This document shows positions 1 through 10,371 of a stretch of 64,000 nt of DNA, in pieces. How positions within the stretch are numbered: the stretch's first letter is position 1; each line of letters opens with the position of its first letter. The position numbers and the translations under genes are program-made. Source of the stretch: Lentiprolixibacter aurantiacus (GTDB taxonomy: Bacteria > Bacteroidota > Bacteroidia > Flavobacteriales > Flavobacteriaceae); assembly GCF_026241225.1 (NCBI RefSeq), contig NZ_JAPFQP010000001.1, forward strand, positions 744,001 to 808,000, given 5' to 3'. The notes under the pieces are model-generated. The model was not told where the DNA came from, ran no database searches, and saw nothing but the letters and a program-made list of their open reading frames with translations.

Positions 1-298
1 CTATAACAATGGTGTCCCCATCATTAAATTTTCTCATATGCAGCTGGCAAACCGTAATGCGGGTATCAGGCCCATGCGGCCGACCGTTGATCTGAAGTGA
101 GCAGGTACCGCAGATACCTTCCCGGCAATCGTGATCAAATTCTATAGGTTCATCGCCTTGTTTGATGAGGTCTTCATTCAGGACATCCAGCATTTCCAGG
201 AATGACATATCCCCTTCCACGCCTTCTACGGTATAGTCAACCATCTTTCCTTTTGAATTCGCATCTTTTTGGCGCCAAATCTTTAAATATAATTTCAT
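1..298 (-). CDS. sdhB: Succinate dehydrogenase iron-sulfur subunit, 3' part cut by window edge
   Basis: Electron-transfer subunit of complex II, passing electrons from SdhA flavin to the membrane quinone site. Only the N-terminal 99 residues are in the window and the reading frame is open to base 1. The protein begins [12 protein letters not shown] and contains [10 protein letters not shown], the plant-type [2Fe-2S] cysteine motif of SdhB/FrdB, preceded by the usual IEFDHD. The start codon is 6 bp beyond the sdhA stop, so it is the last visible gene of an sdhC-sdhA-sdhB operon. The missing part should carry the [4Fe-4S] and [3Fe-4S] motifs. Confidence 0.95.
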   Translation of the reverse strand, partial: MKLYLKIWRQKDANSKGKMVDYTVEGVEGDMSFLEMLDVLNEDLIKQGDEPIEFDHDCREGICGTCSLQINGRPHGPDTRITVCQLHMRKFNDGDTIVI

Positions 299-304
299 AG
301 CAAT

Positions 305-2308
305 TTATTTATAAGATCGAGTTTTTAGTTCAACGTTTTCAAAAACAAGTTCTTCTTTATGAAGTTTTGATTCCCTGGGTTCCCCCTTGTATTCCCAGGC
401 AGATACATACCGGAAATTTTTATCATCCCGAAGGGCCTCTCCTTCTGGAGTCTGGTATTCTTCACGGAAATGTCCACCACAGGATTCTTCGCGGTTCAGG
501 GCATCCATGGCAAAGAGTTCACCGATCTCGAGGAAGTCGGCCACCCTTCCGGCTTTTTCCAGTTCCTGGTTTTTAGAATTGGCTTCCCCGGGCACTCTTA
601 CATTCTTCCAGAAGTCCTCGCGTAATTCTGCAATTTCCTTAATCGCTTCCTTGAGGCCTTTTTCATTGCGGGACATACCACATTTGTTCCACATGATCTT
701 GCCTAACTTCTTATGGTAGTAGTCCACGCTATTTTCACCTTTGATTGAAAGCAGGCGGTTGAGTTTTTCCTTAACAGCCTTTTCAGCCTCGTCAAATTCA
801 GGAGAATCTGTGGGAATAGGACCGGTGCGGATATCATCGGCAAGATAGTCTCCGATGGTATAAGGAAGAACGAAATATCCGTCGGCCAGACCCTGCATCA
901 ATGCAGAAGCCCCAAGGCGGTTAGCCCCGTGATCACTGAAATTGGCTTCCCCGGCAGAGTAGCAACCTGGGATAGTAGTCATCAGGTTATAGTCTACCCA
1001 AAGTCCACCCATTGTATAATGCACAGCCGGATAGATCATCATTGGGGTTTTGTATGGGTTCTCATCTACGATTTTTTCATACATCTGGAAGAGATTTCCG
1101 TATTTGGCTTCCACAACCTCCTCCCCAAGTTTACGGATGGTATCTTTATCGGCATCTTTCAGACCCATAGTATACGCCTTTTCTTTTCCATAACGTTCAA
1201 TAGCTGCTGAAAAATCCAGGTATACTGCCTCTCCTGTCTTGTTAACGCCATAACCCGCATCACAGCGTTCTTTGGCGGCCCTTGATGCTACATCGCGAGG
1301 CACGAGGTTCCCAAAGGCGGGATATCTGCGCTCCAGGTAGTAATCCCTGTCCTCTTCTGCCAATTCTGTTGGCTTTAGTCGGCCCTCACGAATAGCTTTT
1401 GCATCTTCCAGCTTTTTAGGCACCCAAATTCTTCCATCATTCCTGAGGGATTCAGACATCAGGGTCAGTTTGGACTGGTGATCTCCGGAAACCGGGATAC
1501 AGGTGGGATGTATTTGTGTAAAGCAGGGGTTGGCAAAATATGCACCTTTCTTATGTGTCCTCCAGGCAGCCATTACATTGGCACCCATACAGTAGGTAGA
1601 GAGGAAAAACAGGTTCCCGTAACCACCGGAGGCAATTACCACGGCGTGGGCAGAATGCCTTTCTATTTCCCCAGTTACCAGGTTGCGCGCAATGATACCA
1701 CGCGCTTTACCGTCCACCAGGACCAGGTCAAGCATCTCATGCCTGGTGTGGGATTTGATCTTCCCGCGGTTGATTTGGCGATTCACTGCCCCATAGGCAC
1801 CGAGGAGAAGTTGTTGCCCGGTTTGCCCTTTAGCATAGAAGGTCCGAGATACCAGAACTCCTCCGAAGGACCGGTTATCCAAAAGTCCCCCATATTCCCG
1901 GGCAAAGGGCACTCCCTGGGCTACACACTGATCAATAATATTACTGGAAACTTCAGCTAAACGGTATACATTGGCCTCGCGCGAGCGGTAGTCTCCCCCT
2001 TTGATGGTATCATAGAAAAGGCGGTAATCGCTGTCTCCGTCTCCCTGATAATTCTTGGAGGCATTTATCCCTCCCTGGGCGGCAATAGAATGCGCTCTTC
2101 TCGGTGAATCCTGGTAGCAAAAGGTTTTAACATTGTACCCGAGCTCAGCCATTGAGGCCGCGGCGGAAGAACCAGCCAGTCCTGTACCTACTACAATTAC
2201 GTCAATATTACGCTTGTTGGCAGGGTTTACCAGATTAATCTCGTTTTTGTGTTTGGTCCACTTTTCGGCTAACGGACCTGATGGTATTTTAGAATCAAGT
2301 TTTCCCAT
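305..2308 (-). CDS. sdhA: Succinate dehydrogenase flavoprotein subunit
   Basis: Oxidises succinate to fumarate in the TCA cycle at the inner face of the cytoplasmic membrane. 667 residues, the long form found in Bacteroidota (type B complex II). The FAD-binding GTGLAG lies at residues 41-46 and the covalent-flavin site HSIAAQGG has its histidine at residue 73. The substrate-site segment [12 protein letters not shown] and the C-terminal [12 protein letters not shown] are present. It follows sdhC with 2 bp between stop and start and precedes sdhB by 6 bp, so the three subunits are translated from one message. Confidence 0.97.
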   Translation of the reverse strand: MGKLDSKIPSGPLAEKWTKHKNEINLVNPANKRNIDVIVVGTGLAGSSAAASMAELGYNVKTFCYQDSPRRAHSIAAQGGINASKNYQGDGDSDYRLFYDTIKGGDYRSREANVYRLAEVSSNIIDQCVAQGVPFAREYGGLLDNRSFGGVLVSRTFYAKGQTGQQLLLGAYGAVNRQINRGKIKSHTRHEMLDLVLVDGKARGIIARNLVTGEIERHSAHAVVIASGGYGNLFFLSTYCMGANVMAAWRTHKKGAYFANPCFTQIHPTCIPVSGDHQSKLTLMSESLRNDGRIWVPKKLEDAKAIREGRLKPTELAEEDRDYYLERRYPAFGNLVPRDVASRAAKERCDAGYGVNKTGEAVYLDFSAAIERYGKEKAYTMGLKDADKDTIRKLGEEVVEAKYGNLFQMYEKIVDENPYKTPMMIYPAVHYTMGGLWVDYNLMTTIPGCYSAGEANFSDHGANRLGASALMQGLADGYFVLPYTIGDYLADDIRTGPIPTDSPEFDEAEKAVKEKLNRLLSIKGENSVDYYHKKLGKIMWNKCGMSRNEKGLKEAIKEIAELREDFWKNVRVPGEANSKNQELEKAGRVADFLEIGELFAMDALNREESCGGHFREEYQTPEGEALRDDKNFRYVSAWEYKGEPRESKLHKEELVFENVELKTRSYK

Positions 2309-2310
2309 GA

Positions 2311-2979
2311 TTAGTGCATTACAGGATTAAGGTGGTGATAAAGTGCAATAAAAATGAATGCGAGGGGTATCACAACCGCGTAGATTTTGGTAAACTTTTT
2401 TATTCCCGGAGTGTATTTGTTATTAACTCCCATAGTCTGGAACGAAGAAGCAAAGCCATGCCAGAGGTGTAAAGAGAGCAGCACGAAGGAAATGATGTAC
2501 AGCACAGTTCTCCACATCGGCTCAAATTTAGCAACGGTTTCCTCGTAGTATCTGGTTGGATCTTCAGGATTGGCTTCTACAAACTTGTAGGTTATCTCAT
2601 GGATCCAGAAATCATAGAAATGCAGTCCGAGGAAAGCCAGCACAACACCTCCGGTTAAAATCATATTCCGGGAAACCCAGGGAGCGTTTTCACTTCCCCT
2701 GAACTTAACATATTTAACACTTCGAGCCCGCTTGTTTTGAAACTCCAGCACAAATCCCATCACAAAATGTATCACCACGCCGGCGATCAGAATGGGTTGC
2801 ATCAGGAACTGAACTAATGGGTTGTAGCCCATAAAATGAGACCATTGGTTAAAGATGTCCGGATCAATTACCGAAGCCATGTTGATCGTAACGTGCAAAA
2901 CCAGAAAAATGACTAGAAAAAGCCCAGAAAGTGCCATTACAACTTTTCGGGCTATTGATGATTTTAACAAAGCACTCAT
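2311..2979 (-). CDS. sdhC: Succinate dehydrogenase cytochrome b subunit
   Basis: Membrane anchor that binds heme b and quinone. 222 residues with five hydrophobic segments starting at about residues 13, 58, 104, 157 and 200, typical of the single-anchor type B enzymes (no separate sdhD). Histidines inside the helices (for example [30 protein letters not shown]) are the expected heme ligands. It is the first gene of the operon, preceded by a Bacteroidetes-type promoter at 3001-3032. Confidence 0.95.
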   Translation of the reverse strand: MSALLKSSIARKVVMALSGLFLVIFLVLHVTINMASVIDPDIFNQWSHFMGYNPLVQFLMQPILIAGVVIHFVMGFVLEFQNKRARSVKYVKFRGSENAPWVSRNMILTGGVVLAFLGLHFYDFWIHEITYKFVEANPEDPTRYYEETVAKFEPMWRTVLYIISFVLLSLHLWHGFASSFQTMGVNNKYTPGIKKFTKIYAVVIPLAFIFIALYHHLNPVMH

Positions 2980-3000
2980 TGGAGTTTATTTTTTGGTCCT

Positions 3001-3032
3001 CAAAAATACGGCACGGCCCAGTTATTAACAAA
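3001..3032 (-). promoter_or_regulatory. Promoter of sdhC-sdhA-sdhB
   Basis: Read on the minus strand: TTTG (3032-3029), exactly 20 bp spacer, then TATTTTTG (3008-3001). This is a full match to the Bacteroidetes housekeeping sigma consensus TTTG-N19/20-TAnnTTTG. The start codon of sdhC is about 22 bp downstream of the -7 element, leaving a short leader. Confidence 0.75.
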
Positions 3033-3202
3033 CATCTGGGGGCATTGCATTTTATTTAGACTGATTTTAAGCAAGAAGGTTTTATCTGTGTAGCGCTAAT
3101 GGAAATTGGGCCAGTTTTTACAAGTAATTTTCTGATTTTTATGTGCGGTTAATTTTTTTGAACGATATTCAAAGACCAGAAGATCAACCAACAAATACTC
3201 TA

Positions 3203-4087
3203 ATGGATATTGGCCTGCTTTCACAAAGCGCTGCTGTATACTCTACCCAGAGAATTGCTGAGGAAGCAGAGAAGCTCGGCCATTATATTGAAGTGATAGA
3301 CCACACAAAATGCTCGGTAAAACTGGGTTCAGGAAAGCCCAGGATCTACCTGGGCGATGAGGATATTACTGATGAATTCCACGCCATTATTCCAAGGATA
3401 GGGGCCAAGGTAACCCGTCACGGGGCATCAGTTGTAAAGCAATTTGAGCTCAATGGGATCTTCACCACGGCAAGGGCCCTGGGAATTATCCGGGCAAGAA
3501 ATAAGGTGCGTACCCTGCAGATCATGTCGAAAAAGCAAATACCAATCCCAGAAACCCTGTTCTCCATCAACCCGGATAATATTGAAGAACAGATCAAGAT
3601 CCTCGGGGGGACACCTGTGGTTGTCAAACTGCAGGAAGGTACCCACGGCCTTGGGGTTATTCTGGCAGAAACAAAGAAGTCTGCCAAATCCATAATAGAC
3701 ACCTTTTACAAAATGGATACCAGTATCCTGATACAAAAATTCATAAGTGAAGCCAATGGGGAGGATATCCGCATTTTTGTGATAGGTGACGAGGTTGTGG
3801 CCAGCATGAAGCGAAGTAGCCCCGTTGAAGAGTTCCGTTCCAATGTGCATCGCGGAGCGGAATCCGAAATAGTCCAAATTACCGAAAAGGAAAGGCAAAT
3901 CGCCCTGAATGCTGCCAAATACCTGGGACTAGGTGTTGCAGGGATAGATCTGATCCGTTCCCGCAAAGGCCCGTTATTATTGGAAGTAAATGCTTCCCCG
4001 GGATTGCGTGGAATCGAAACCACCACCGGAATAAATGTTGCCAGGGGAATTGTCCGCTATGTGGAGAAACAGTCCCGCAAAAAGTAA
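3203..4087 (+). CDS. rimK: RimK-family ATP-grasp glutamate ligase
   Basis: Likely adds L-glutamate residues to a protein C-terminus (ribosomal protein S6 in E. coli) or to a related acceptor. From the chosen start, 294 residues: N-terminal RimK domain (YSTQRIAEEAEKLGH aligns with the family's first helix), ATP-grasp domain with PVVVKLQEGTHGLGV, the RIFVIGDEVVASMKR strand, and the metal-binding LLLEVNASPGLRGIE. An upstream GTG at 3143 would add 20 residues. I prefer the ATG at 3203 because MDIGLLSQ aligns with the MKIAILSR start of RimK and the extra residues match nothing I know of. No RimB-like protease domain is fused. It stands alone, divergent from sdhC. Confidence 0.85.
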   Translation: MDIGLLSQSAAVYSTQRIAEEAEKLGHYIEVIDHTKCSVKLGSGKPRIYLGDEDITDEFHAIIPRIGAKVTRHGASVVKQFELNGIFTTARALGIIRARNKVRTLQIMSKKQIPIPETLFSINPDNIEEQIKILGGTPVVVKLQEGTHGLGVILAETKKSAKSIIDTFYKMDTSILIQKFISEANGEDIRIFVIGDEVVASMKRSSPVEEFRSNVHRGAESEIVQITEKERQIALNAAKYLGLGVAGIDLIRSRKGPLLLEVNASPGLRGIETTTGINVARGIVRYVEKQSRKK

Positions 4088-4112
4088 TAACACTCAATTG
4101 CATCTGACTTTC

Positions 4113-4502
4113 CTAACCTTCCATATCCGTTAGTTGTGTACTTAATGATTGTGTGGATAGTTGCACTTCGATCAGGCTTAGGACAAGTGAGATCATCAGG
4201 GCCAGAAGACTGCCACCAAAAATCATATTAGCCCAAAAGGTCAACTCCACATAAATCAGGAACATGGTGATGGCACTGAGCAAAAAACTGATTATGGCAA
4301 CGGCCTGCATATTTTTGATGATTTGAAGGCGCCGTTGTAATTGCTTTACCTGGATCCCAATACGCGCAGATCCTGTTGCCTTGAATTCCGCATGGAGTTG
4401 CCTGATCAGGGCAGCGATAGCAAGATAACGGGCATTATAAGCAAGCATGCTGAGGGAAATAGCCGGGAATAACAGTGCAGGTATGCTCAGTGTTAGTTCC
4501 AT
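4113..4502 (-). CDS. DUF2721 membrane protein
   Basis: 129 residues with three hydrophobic helices, at about 6-26, 66-86 and 90-112. The NARYLAIAALIRQLH segment after helix 1 and the basic QVKQLQRRLQIIKN before helix 2 are typical of the DUF2721 family of small inner-membrane proteins. Function unknown. It lies 46 bp downstream of the Asp-box propeller gene on the same strand and could be the second gene of that transcript. It faces rimK with only 25 bp between stops. Confidence 0.8.
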   Translation of the reverse strand: MELTLSIPALLFPAISLSMLAYNARYLAIAALIRQLHAEFKATGSARIGIQVKQLQRRLQIIKNMQAVAIISFLLSAITMFLIYVELTFWANMIFGGSLLALMISLVLSLIEVQLSTQSLSTQLTDMEG

Positions 4503-4548
4503 AACCGGTTAATTAGAATAGTTTTTAGAGCCATCTTTTTTCATGTTA

Positions 4549-7398
4549 CTAATCGATTTCAAAAGATACCTTTTCCGTATTGCGCCCCCCACTTATTTCA
4601 ACTGTATACTTGCCTTTCGGGAGGTAGGTTTTACCATCTTCAGACGTTTTGAGCTCCCTTTTAATTGTTTTGAGAAACTCGGATTTGCCCTTTTTTGAAA
4701 AGGCGAGATTATAGGAAAGTATGTTTATCCCTGCATCGGCAACCAGATCCACTTCGCTGACCACGATTTCGTCCTGGTATTTAATGGATGCCTTATATGA
4801 ATTTGCATCAGCCGAGTAGAAAACGATATCCAATCCCGGTGTTTGCGGTTTTCCCCATGTCCTGGAACTATTTCCCCATCGAGACGAATGACGAACCTTG
4901 TCCAATTCGAAGATCTTCAAAGGAGTATTGAGGATTTCGGGCTTGAGCTTTTGAACATGTGAGATATCCGCTCTGTAAATGCTCCGCCCATGAGTACCTG
5001 CAACAAGGTGTTTTGCCTGCTTCTGAATAACGAGGTCGTGAATGGCCACGTATGGGATACCTCCCTGAAACCAATTCCACGAAGCCCCCTGATCCAGGGT
5101 TGCGTAAAGTCCGTCGTCTGTGCCAACAAAAAGCAAGTTTTCGTTTTCAGGATCTTCAGCTATTACATTTACAGGGGAAAGCGGCAGCCCTTCGGAAATG
5201 GACTCCCAGGTATTCCCAAAATCTTCGCTTTTAAAAACATAAGGGGTAAAATCATCCCAACGGTAGCCGTTCAGAGTGGCGTAGACACGGCCTAGCTTAT
5301 GTTTTGATGCTACCACCCGGCTTACCCAAAGGTCACCGGGCAGGGAAGTTGATATATCAGTCCAGTTTCCCCCTCCATCATTGCTCATGTGGATCAGGCC
5401 ATCGTCACTGCCTACATAAAGAAGGCCAAACTTAAAAGGAGATTCGGAAATGGTAGTAAGAGTTCCATAGGCAACATTGCCCTTCTTACCACCTCCGGTA
5501 AGATCCGGTGAAATAGCCTCCCACTTATCACCCTGATTCATGGACCTGTGCAATTTATTGCCTCCCAGATACAGGATGTCCTGGTTATGTGGCGACAGCA
5601 GGATAGGGGTTTGCCAGTTGAATCTATAGGGGGTTTCCCCAAGCTCGTGCCTGGGCTGTATACCTTTTCGCTTTCCTTTTCCGAGATCGAGTCGAAAATA
5701 ATTCCCAAACTGGAAACCTGTGTAAACGATATTGGGGTTTCTGTTGTCTATTTGCACCTGCATGCCGTCTCCCCCCATAATGGATTTCCAGGGGTTGTGA
5801 CCGGTTTGCAGCCAGCGGTCGTCCATGCTCGCTGTATGGGGACCCATCCAAACCCCGTTGTCCTGAAGTCCGCCATAAACATTGTAGGGTTTCTGGTTAT
5901 CCACATTAATGGCATAAAACTGTCCAACGGAAGCAGAGTTGTTTTTAGTCCAGCTTGCACCATCGTCATAGGAGATGTTCAATCCCCCATCATTGCCATT
6001 GATCAGGTGGCCTGGTTTTGCCGGGTTCACCCAAAGGGCATGATGGTCCGAATGCACATTTTCCCTGCTGATGGATTCAAAACTGGCCCCTCCATCTGCC
6101 GATTTAAGCAAGGGCACACCCGCGATATAAATTTTGTTGGGATCATTGCGGTCCACACGTATCTGGGCAAAATAATAACCGTAGCTGTAAAATAAGTCGT
6201 CCAGATAACCCTTATGCTGTTTGGTCCAGGTTTGTCCGCCATCATCGCTTCGGTAAACTTCGGCTCCTACAACCGGGGTGTCAAAAAGCATAGAATTGGC
6301 ATCTTCCAGATATTTGGCCAGGTCCGCCGGTTTTACAAGGCCACTTTTTACCATCTGCTTTACGTTTTCGGCCCTGTATTTTTCCTGGAATCCATTGTTT
6401 TTTAGGAAGTTGTTCAATTTTTTGTTATCCAGTTTCAGGAATTCCCTGACGGACATATCCCTGAAATCTTCTTTTTGAAGTTCCCCGGGTTCTTTGCCTT
6501 TTTCAGAATCTTTCTCCCTTCTGTACTGATTATCAAGTACGGCATAAACAGTGCTCTCGTTGAAAAAGTCAAGTCCTATTCTCCCAACACCACTTCCGGT
6601 TGGGAAGCCACTTTCCTGTGTTGAAATTTTTGTCCAGTTATCGCCCCCATCTACACTTTTGTAAAGTCCGGAGCCTTCCCCGTTACCACTAAAATTCCAG
6701 GCCTTGCGATCCTTTTCCCAGGCTGCAGCGATAAGCAGATCGAAATTATTAGGAGCATGGGCTACGTCGATTATGCCTGTACGGTCATTAATGAACAAAG
6801 TTTTACGCCAGGTTTTGCCTCCGTCAACTGTTTTATACATACCCCTTTCGTTATTGGGCGAATACAAATGCCCGGTTACCCCAACCACTACCTCAGCCGG
6901 ATTTTCCGGATTGATAAGAATGCGGCCAATGTGGTGTGAATCCTTGAGGCCCATATGCTGCCAGCTTTCCCCTTTGTCCACAGATTTGAGAAGCCCGATG
7001 CCCGCATAGGAAGACCGGGAAGCATTGTTTTCACCGGTTCCTACCCAAATAGTACCTGTTTTCCAGTGTACGGCAATATCCCCAATATTTTGTGTTTGCG
7101 TATTGTCCATTACCGGAACAAAAGACACCCCATTATTCCGGGTATACCACAAACCTCCGGAAGCATAGGCCACGTAGAATTCAATTGGGTTATTTGGATT
7201 CACATCCACATCCACCACACGACCACTCATTACGGTAGGGCCAATATTGACGAAACGGATATTTTTCAAAAGCGAAGGTTCCTGTACCTGCATTTTAAAG
7301 GTTAACCCTTCTTCTAGCTTATCGACGGGAGTAGCAGCAATTTGTGCCGTAATTTGCAAGCCAAAAAGCATGGTTGCAGCGAGCAATATTTTTTTCAT
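4549..7398 (-). CDS. Secreted Asp-box (BNR/sortilin-like) beta-propeller protein
   Basis: 949 residues with an N-terminal signal peptide (MKKILLAATMLFGLQITAQ). I count eleven Asp-box motifs of the form SxDxGxTW, such as KSVDKGESW, KTVDGGKTW, KSVDGGDNW, RSDDGGQTW, KSADGGASF, MSNDGGGNW and KSEDFGNTW, spread from about residue 80 to 790. This indicates two stacked beta-propellers as in VPS10/sortilin-like bacterial proteins and exo-xyloglucanases. A DYEKGKEP-type charged insert near 295-370 interrupts the repeats. The last about 110 residues form a separate beta-rich domain ending TVEISGGRN. No catalytic signature is obvious, so I call it an exported propeller and do not assign glycosidase activity. 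Confidence 0.8.
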   Translation of the reverse strand: MKKILLAATMLFGLQITAQIAATPVDKLEEGLTFKMQVQEPSLLKNIRFVNIGPTVMSGRVVDVDVNPNNPIEFYVAYASGGLWYTRNNGVSFVPVMDNTQTQNIGDIAVHWKTGTIWVGTGENNASRSSYAGIGLLKSVDKGESWQHMGLKDSHHIGRILINPENPAEVVVGVTGHLYSPNNERGMYKTVDGGKTWRKTLFINDRTGIIDVAHAPNNFDLLIAAAWEKDRKAWNFSGNGEGSGLYKSVDGGDNWTKISTQESGFPTGSGVGRIGLDFFNESTVYAVLDNQYRREKDSEKGKEPGELQKEDFRDMSVREFLKLDNKKLNNFLKNNGFQEKYRAENVKQMVKSGLVKPADLAKYLEDANSMLFDTPVVGAEVYRSDDGGQTWTKQHKGYLDDLFYSYGYYFAQIRVDRNDPNKIYIAGVPLLKSADGGASFESISRENVHSDHHALWVNPAKPGHLINGNDGGLNISYDDGASWTKNNSASVGQFYAINVDNQKPYNVYGGLQDNGVWMGPHTASMDDRWLQTGHNPWKSIMGGDGMQVQIDNRNPNIVYTGFQFGNYFRLDLGKGKRKGIQPRHELGETPYRFNWQTPILLSPHNQDILYLGGNKLHRSMNQGDKWEAISPDLTGGGKKGNVAYGTLTTISESPFKFGLLYVGSDDGLIHMSNDGGGNWTDISTSLPGDLWVSRVVASKHKLGRVYATLNGYRWDDFTPYVFKSEDFGNTWESISEGLPLSPVNVIAEDPENENLLFVGTDDGLYATLDQGASWNWFQGGIPYVAIHDLVIQKQAKHLVAGTHGRSIYRADISHVQKLKPEILNTPLKIFELDKVRHSSRWGNSSRTWGKPQTPGLDIVFYSADANSYKASIKYQDEIVVSEVDLVADAGINILSYNLAFSKKGKSEFLKTIKRELKTSEDGKTYLPKGKYTVEISGGRNTEKVSFEID

Positions 7399-7495
7399 GG
7401 AGTAAAGGAAATTGTTTAGCCGTGAAAGTAAGAATTTGTGATGCCTATGGCAACTTTTTGAGTTGGATTCCCCAGAAAGACTATTCGATCAATGC

Positions 7496-7526
7496 TTGTT
7501 GAGGTAGCCTTAATTGGCTACATTTG
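7496..7526 (+). promoter_or_regulatory. Promoter of the aminopeptidase P gene
   Basis: TTG (7496-7498), 20 bp spacer, TACATTTG (7519-7526), a match to the Bacteroidetes promoter consensus. It lies inside the open reading frame upstream of ATG 7543, which argues that translation begins at 7543 and not at the upstream ATG 7492. Confidence 0.65.
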
Positions 7527-7542
7527 GGTAAAACAAATACTG

Positions 7543-8835
7543 ATGAAATACGACCTCATTCCAAACAGCCTTTTCATTAAAAACCGCAGTAAATTCATGG
7601 CCGGCATGAAACCCAAAAGTATTGCCGTTTTTAATTCCAACGATATCTACCCGGTTAGTGCAGATACCACCATGCCTTTTGAGCAGCACCGGGATATCTT
7701 TTACCTGAGCGGGGTAGATCAGGAGGAATCTATACTACTATTGTTTCCCGATGCCATGGAACAAAAACATCGTGAGGTCCTGTTTGTAAGGGAAACTAAT
7801 GAACATATTGCCGTTTGGGAGGGAGAAAAGCTCAGCAAGGAAAGGGCCACAGAGGTCTCCGGGATTGAGAGTGTTTACTGGCTGTCTGATTTTGACAAGG
7901 TTTTTTTCGATCTGATGACGGAAGCAGAACTTGTTTATTTCAACACCAATGAGCATTACAGGCAGGCCGTAGTTACCGAGACCCGGGAGGATCGATTTAT
8001 CAAAAAATGCAAGGCGGATTTCCCGGCGCATCTATGGGCAAAAAGCAACCCCATTCTTCAAAGATTGAGAGGGGTAAAGGAGACCGAGGAACTGGAGCTT
8101 ATGCAGAGGGCATGCAATATTACCAACAGTGGCTTTCGCCGGGTGCTTGGTTTTGTAAAACCGGGGGTCTGGGAATATGAGATCGAGGCAGAATACCTTC
8201 ACGAGTTCATTCGAAACCGGTCCAGGGGATTTGCCTACACGCCTATAATTGCCTCAGGAAACAATGCCAATGTACTGCACTATATTGAGAATAACCAACA
8301 GTGTAAGGCGGGCGATCTCATCTTAATGGATGTAGGGGCTGAATATGCCAATTATTCCAGTGATATGACCCGGACCATACCGGTAAATGGGCGGTTTACC
8401 GATCGACAGAAAGAAGTGTACAATGCCGTATTACGGGTCAAGGATGAAGCAACAAAAATGCTGATTCCCGGAACCCTTTGGGCAGAATACCACAAGGAAG
8501 TTGGTAAGCTGATGACTTCCGAATTACTGGGGCTTGGGCTGCTGGATAAAGCAGATGTTCAGAATGAGAACCCGGACTGGCCTGCCTATAAAAAGTATTT
8601 CATGCATGGCACCAGTCACCACATAGGTCTGGATACCCATGATTATGGTGAATTGAAAACTCCGATGAAGGCCAATATGGTCTTTACCGTGGAGCCAGGA
8701 ATTTACCTGCCCGAAGAAGGATTTGGTATCCGGCTTGAAGACGATGTGATTATACAGGAAAAGGGCGCACCACTTAATTTAATGGGAGATATCCCAATCG
8801 AGGCAGAAGAGATAGAGTCGCTGATGAATAGCTGA
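7543..8835 (+). CDS. pepP: Xaa-Pro aminopeptidase (aminopeptidase P)
   Basis: Metallopeptidase of family M24B removing N-terminal residues before proline, cytoplasmic. 430 residues from ATG 7543. The N-terminal creatinase-like domain contains FEQHRDIFYLSGVDQEES. The C-terminal pita-bread domain carries the dinuclear metal ligands in LILMDVGAEYANYSSDMTRTIP (two Asp), HGTSHHIGLDTHD (His), VFTVEPGIYLPEEGFG (Glu) and IRLEDDVII (Glu). The start was placed here because MKYDLIPNSLF resembles family N-termini and a promoter sits 17 bp upstream. The stop codon lies 1 bp from that of brnQ on the opposite strand, so the two genes are tail to tail with no room for a terminator. Confidence 0.93.
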   Translation: MKYDLIPNSLFIKNRSKFMAGMKPKSIAVFNSNDIYPVSADTTMPFEQHRDIFYLSGVDQEESILLLFPDAMEQKHREVLFVRETNEHIAVWEGEKLSKERATEVSGIESVYWLSDFDKVFFDLMTEAELVYFNTNEHYRQAVVTETREDRFIKKCKADFPAHLWAKSNPILQRLRGVKETEELELMQRACNITNSGFRRVLGFVKPGVWEYEIEAEYLHEFIRNRSRGFAYTPIIASGNNANVLHYIENNQQCKAGDLILMDVGAEYANYSSDMTRTIPVNGRFTDRQKEVYNAVLRVKDEATKMLIPGTLWAEYHKEVGKLMTSELLGLGLLDKADVQNENPDWPAYKKYFMHGTSHHIGLDTHDYGELKTPMKANMVFTVEPGIYLPEEGFGIRLEDDVIIQEKGAPLNLMGDIPIEAEEIESLMNS

Positions 8836-8836
8836 T

Positions 8837-10132
8837 TTAGTTTGGATTCTTTGATGATTTATGTAAAAGGTTAACAATCAGGAATACTGCCAGTGCCGGC
8901 AAACTCCATCCGAGATTTACCGCTGCAAACGGGATATATCCGGCAATGGTATTTGTTAATCCGGAAACTCCCAGACTACTGAGAAAATCCGGAATACTGA
9001 AGACGACTGTGGCGCCTGCCACCCATCGAAATACCTGGACAGAGGTCCATTTTTCGGGAAGGGCGTTAAGGATTATCAGCACTATGGTCAGCGGATAAAT
9101 GAACATCAGTGCCGGAACGGCAACGGCAATTATATAGTCAACATTTAACTGTCCCATAAGAACCCCCAGAAAGCTTCCGGTTAAGGCTGTGATAGCATAG
9201 GCCTTTTGTGAATTATCGAAGCGGGATTTTACAAAATCTGCAGTTCCGGTTACAATACCAACTGCTGTGGTAAAGCAAGCCAGGCTTATCAAAACACTTA
9301 AAAGCAAATTAGCCTGATTTCCCAGGGTAAAGGAGCTGATTGCGCTTACGAGTCCGGTGCGATTCATTTCCGGATCAAACTGATCTTGTAGCAGGGCACC
9401 GCTGAGAATCAGTCCGCCGTAGATCGTCAATAGTCCCATTCCGGATATCCATCCTGCCCGACCTATCATTTTTTTCTTTTCATTGTAGTCTCCGGATTCT
9501 TGCTTAAGGTTCAGGGATACAATTACGACACCACCGACTACCACCGCACCTATGGCACCAAAAGTTTGATAGCCTTCCAATATCCCATAGGAAACAGGTT
9601 GTTCAATACTGGAAAGTCCAAAATCCCAGGAAGCGGTAAATACCGATATTACAATAATTGCAAGGAGTATAATAACTATGGCTGGCGTGAGGAATTTGCC
9701 AATGATGTCCATTATCCTGGACCGATTCATTACAAAAACAAAGACAAGAGAAAAATATACAGCACTGGTAAGCAGGGGTGAAGAATCAAAAAGGGGGGCT
9801 ATCCCCATCTCGTGCGTAACTGATGCGGTTCTGGGAGATGGCAGTAATATGGAAATCGCATAAACAGCGTAGCAATAAATCAAACTAAAGAGGGGTGAAA
9901 CCTTCTTTCCGAAATCGAACATTGTCCCCTGCAATTTGGCATGGGCCATTATTCCGATAATAGGTATGAATACTGCTGAAATTGAAAAGCCTACAACCAG
10001 TAACCACCAGTCGCCTCCGGCTTTGAATCCAAGCTGTGGCGGCAGGATCAGGTCGCCTGCTCCAAAGAAAAGGGAAAACAGGGCCAGGGCCATGACCAGG
10101 GTTGCTTCCCATTTTTTCCATAAGCTTTTCAC
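8837..10132 (-). CDS. brnQ: Branched-chain amino acid:cation symporter, LIVCS family
   Basis: Takes up leucine, isoleucine and valine with a cation. 431 residues and about twelve hydrophobic helices. The N-terminal FSLFFGAGDLILPPQLG matches the conserved first unwound helix of BrnQ/BraB (LFFGAGNLIFPP), and GSFLGVLMGQLNVDYIIAVAVPALMFIYPLTIVLI matches the late-helix signature. Stand-alone gene. No strong promoter match was found in the 239 bp between it and the next gene. Confidence 0.93.
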   Translation of the reverse strand: MKSLWKKWEATLVMALALFSLFFGAGDLILPPQLGFKAGGDWWLLVVGFSISAVFIPIIGIMAHAKLQGTMFDFGKKVSPLFSLIYCYAVYAISILLPSPRTASVTHEMGIAPLFDSSPLLTSAVYFSLVFVFVMNRSRIMDIIGKFLTPAIVIILLAIIVISVFTASWDFGLSSIEQPVSYGILEGYQTFGAIGAVVVGGVVIVSLNLKQESGDYNEKKKMIGRAGWISGMGLLTIYGGLILSGALLQDQFDPEMNRTGLVSAISSFTLGNQANLLLSVLISLACFTTAVGIVTGTADFVKSRFDNSQKAYAITALTGSFLGVLMGQLNVDYIIAVAVPALMFIYPLTIVLIILNALPEKWTSVQVFRWVAGATVVFSIPDFLSSLGVSGLTNTIAGYIPFAAVNLGWSLPALAVFLIVNLLHKSSKNPN

Positions 10133-10371
10133 ATGGTAAATGTAGGGGAATTATAAGGCTTTACCGAATCAATTGTAATGCGTATTCTCTCTGGAAAGCA
10201 CCTCATAACTTACCACTCATCGAATATTTGATAAAAAATACCAGATTCACTCAATAAAAACGGTGGAACAATCGTTGGGATATAGGAACACGGTGATTGG
10301 GAAAAAGACCAAGTTGAATTTGCATGCAGAACCCTTAAAGTTTGCGCTTGCCTACCAATTAAACCTACATT

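Noticed and set aside
5548..6195. 215-codon open frame on the plus strand
   Set aside because: It lies entirely opposite the Asp-box propeller gene, whose repeats are clear on the minus strand. The plus-strand translation has no recognisable domain.
7492..7542. Longer start for aminopeptidase P
   Set aside because: The extension contains a full promoter consensus and has no family similarity.
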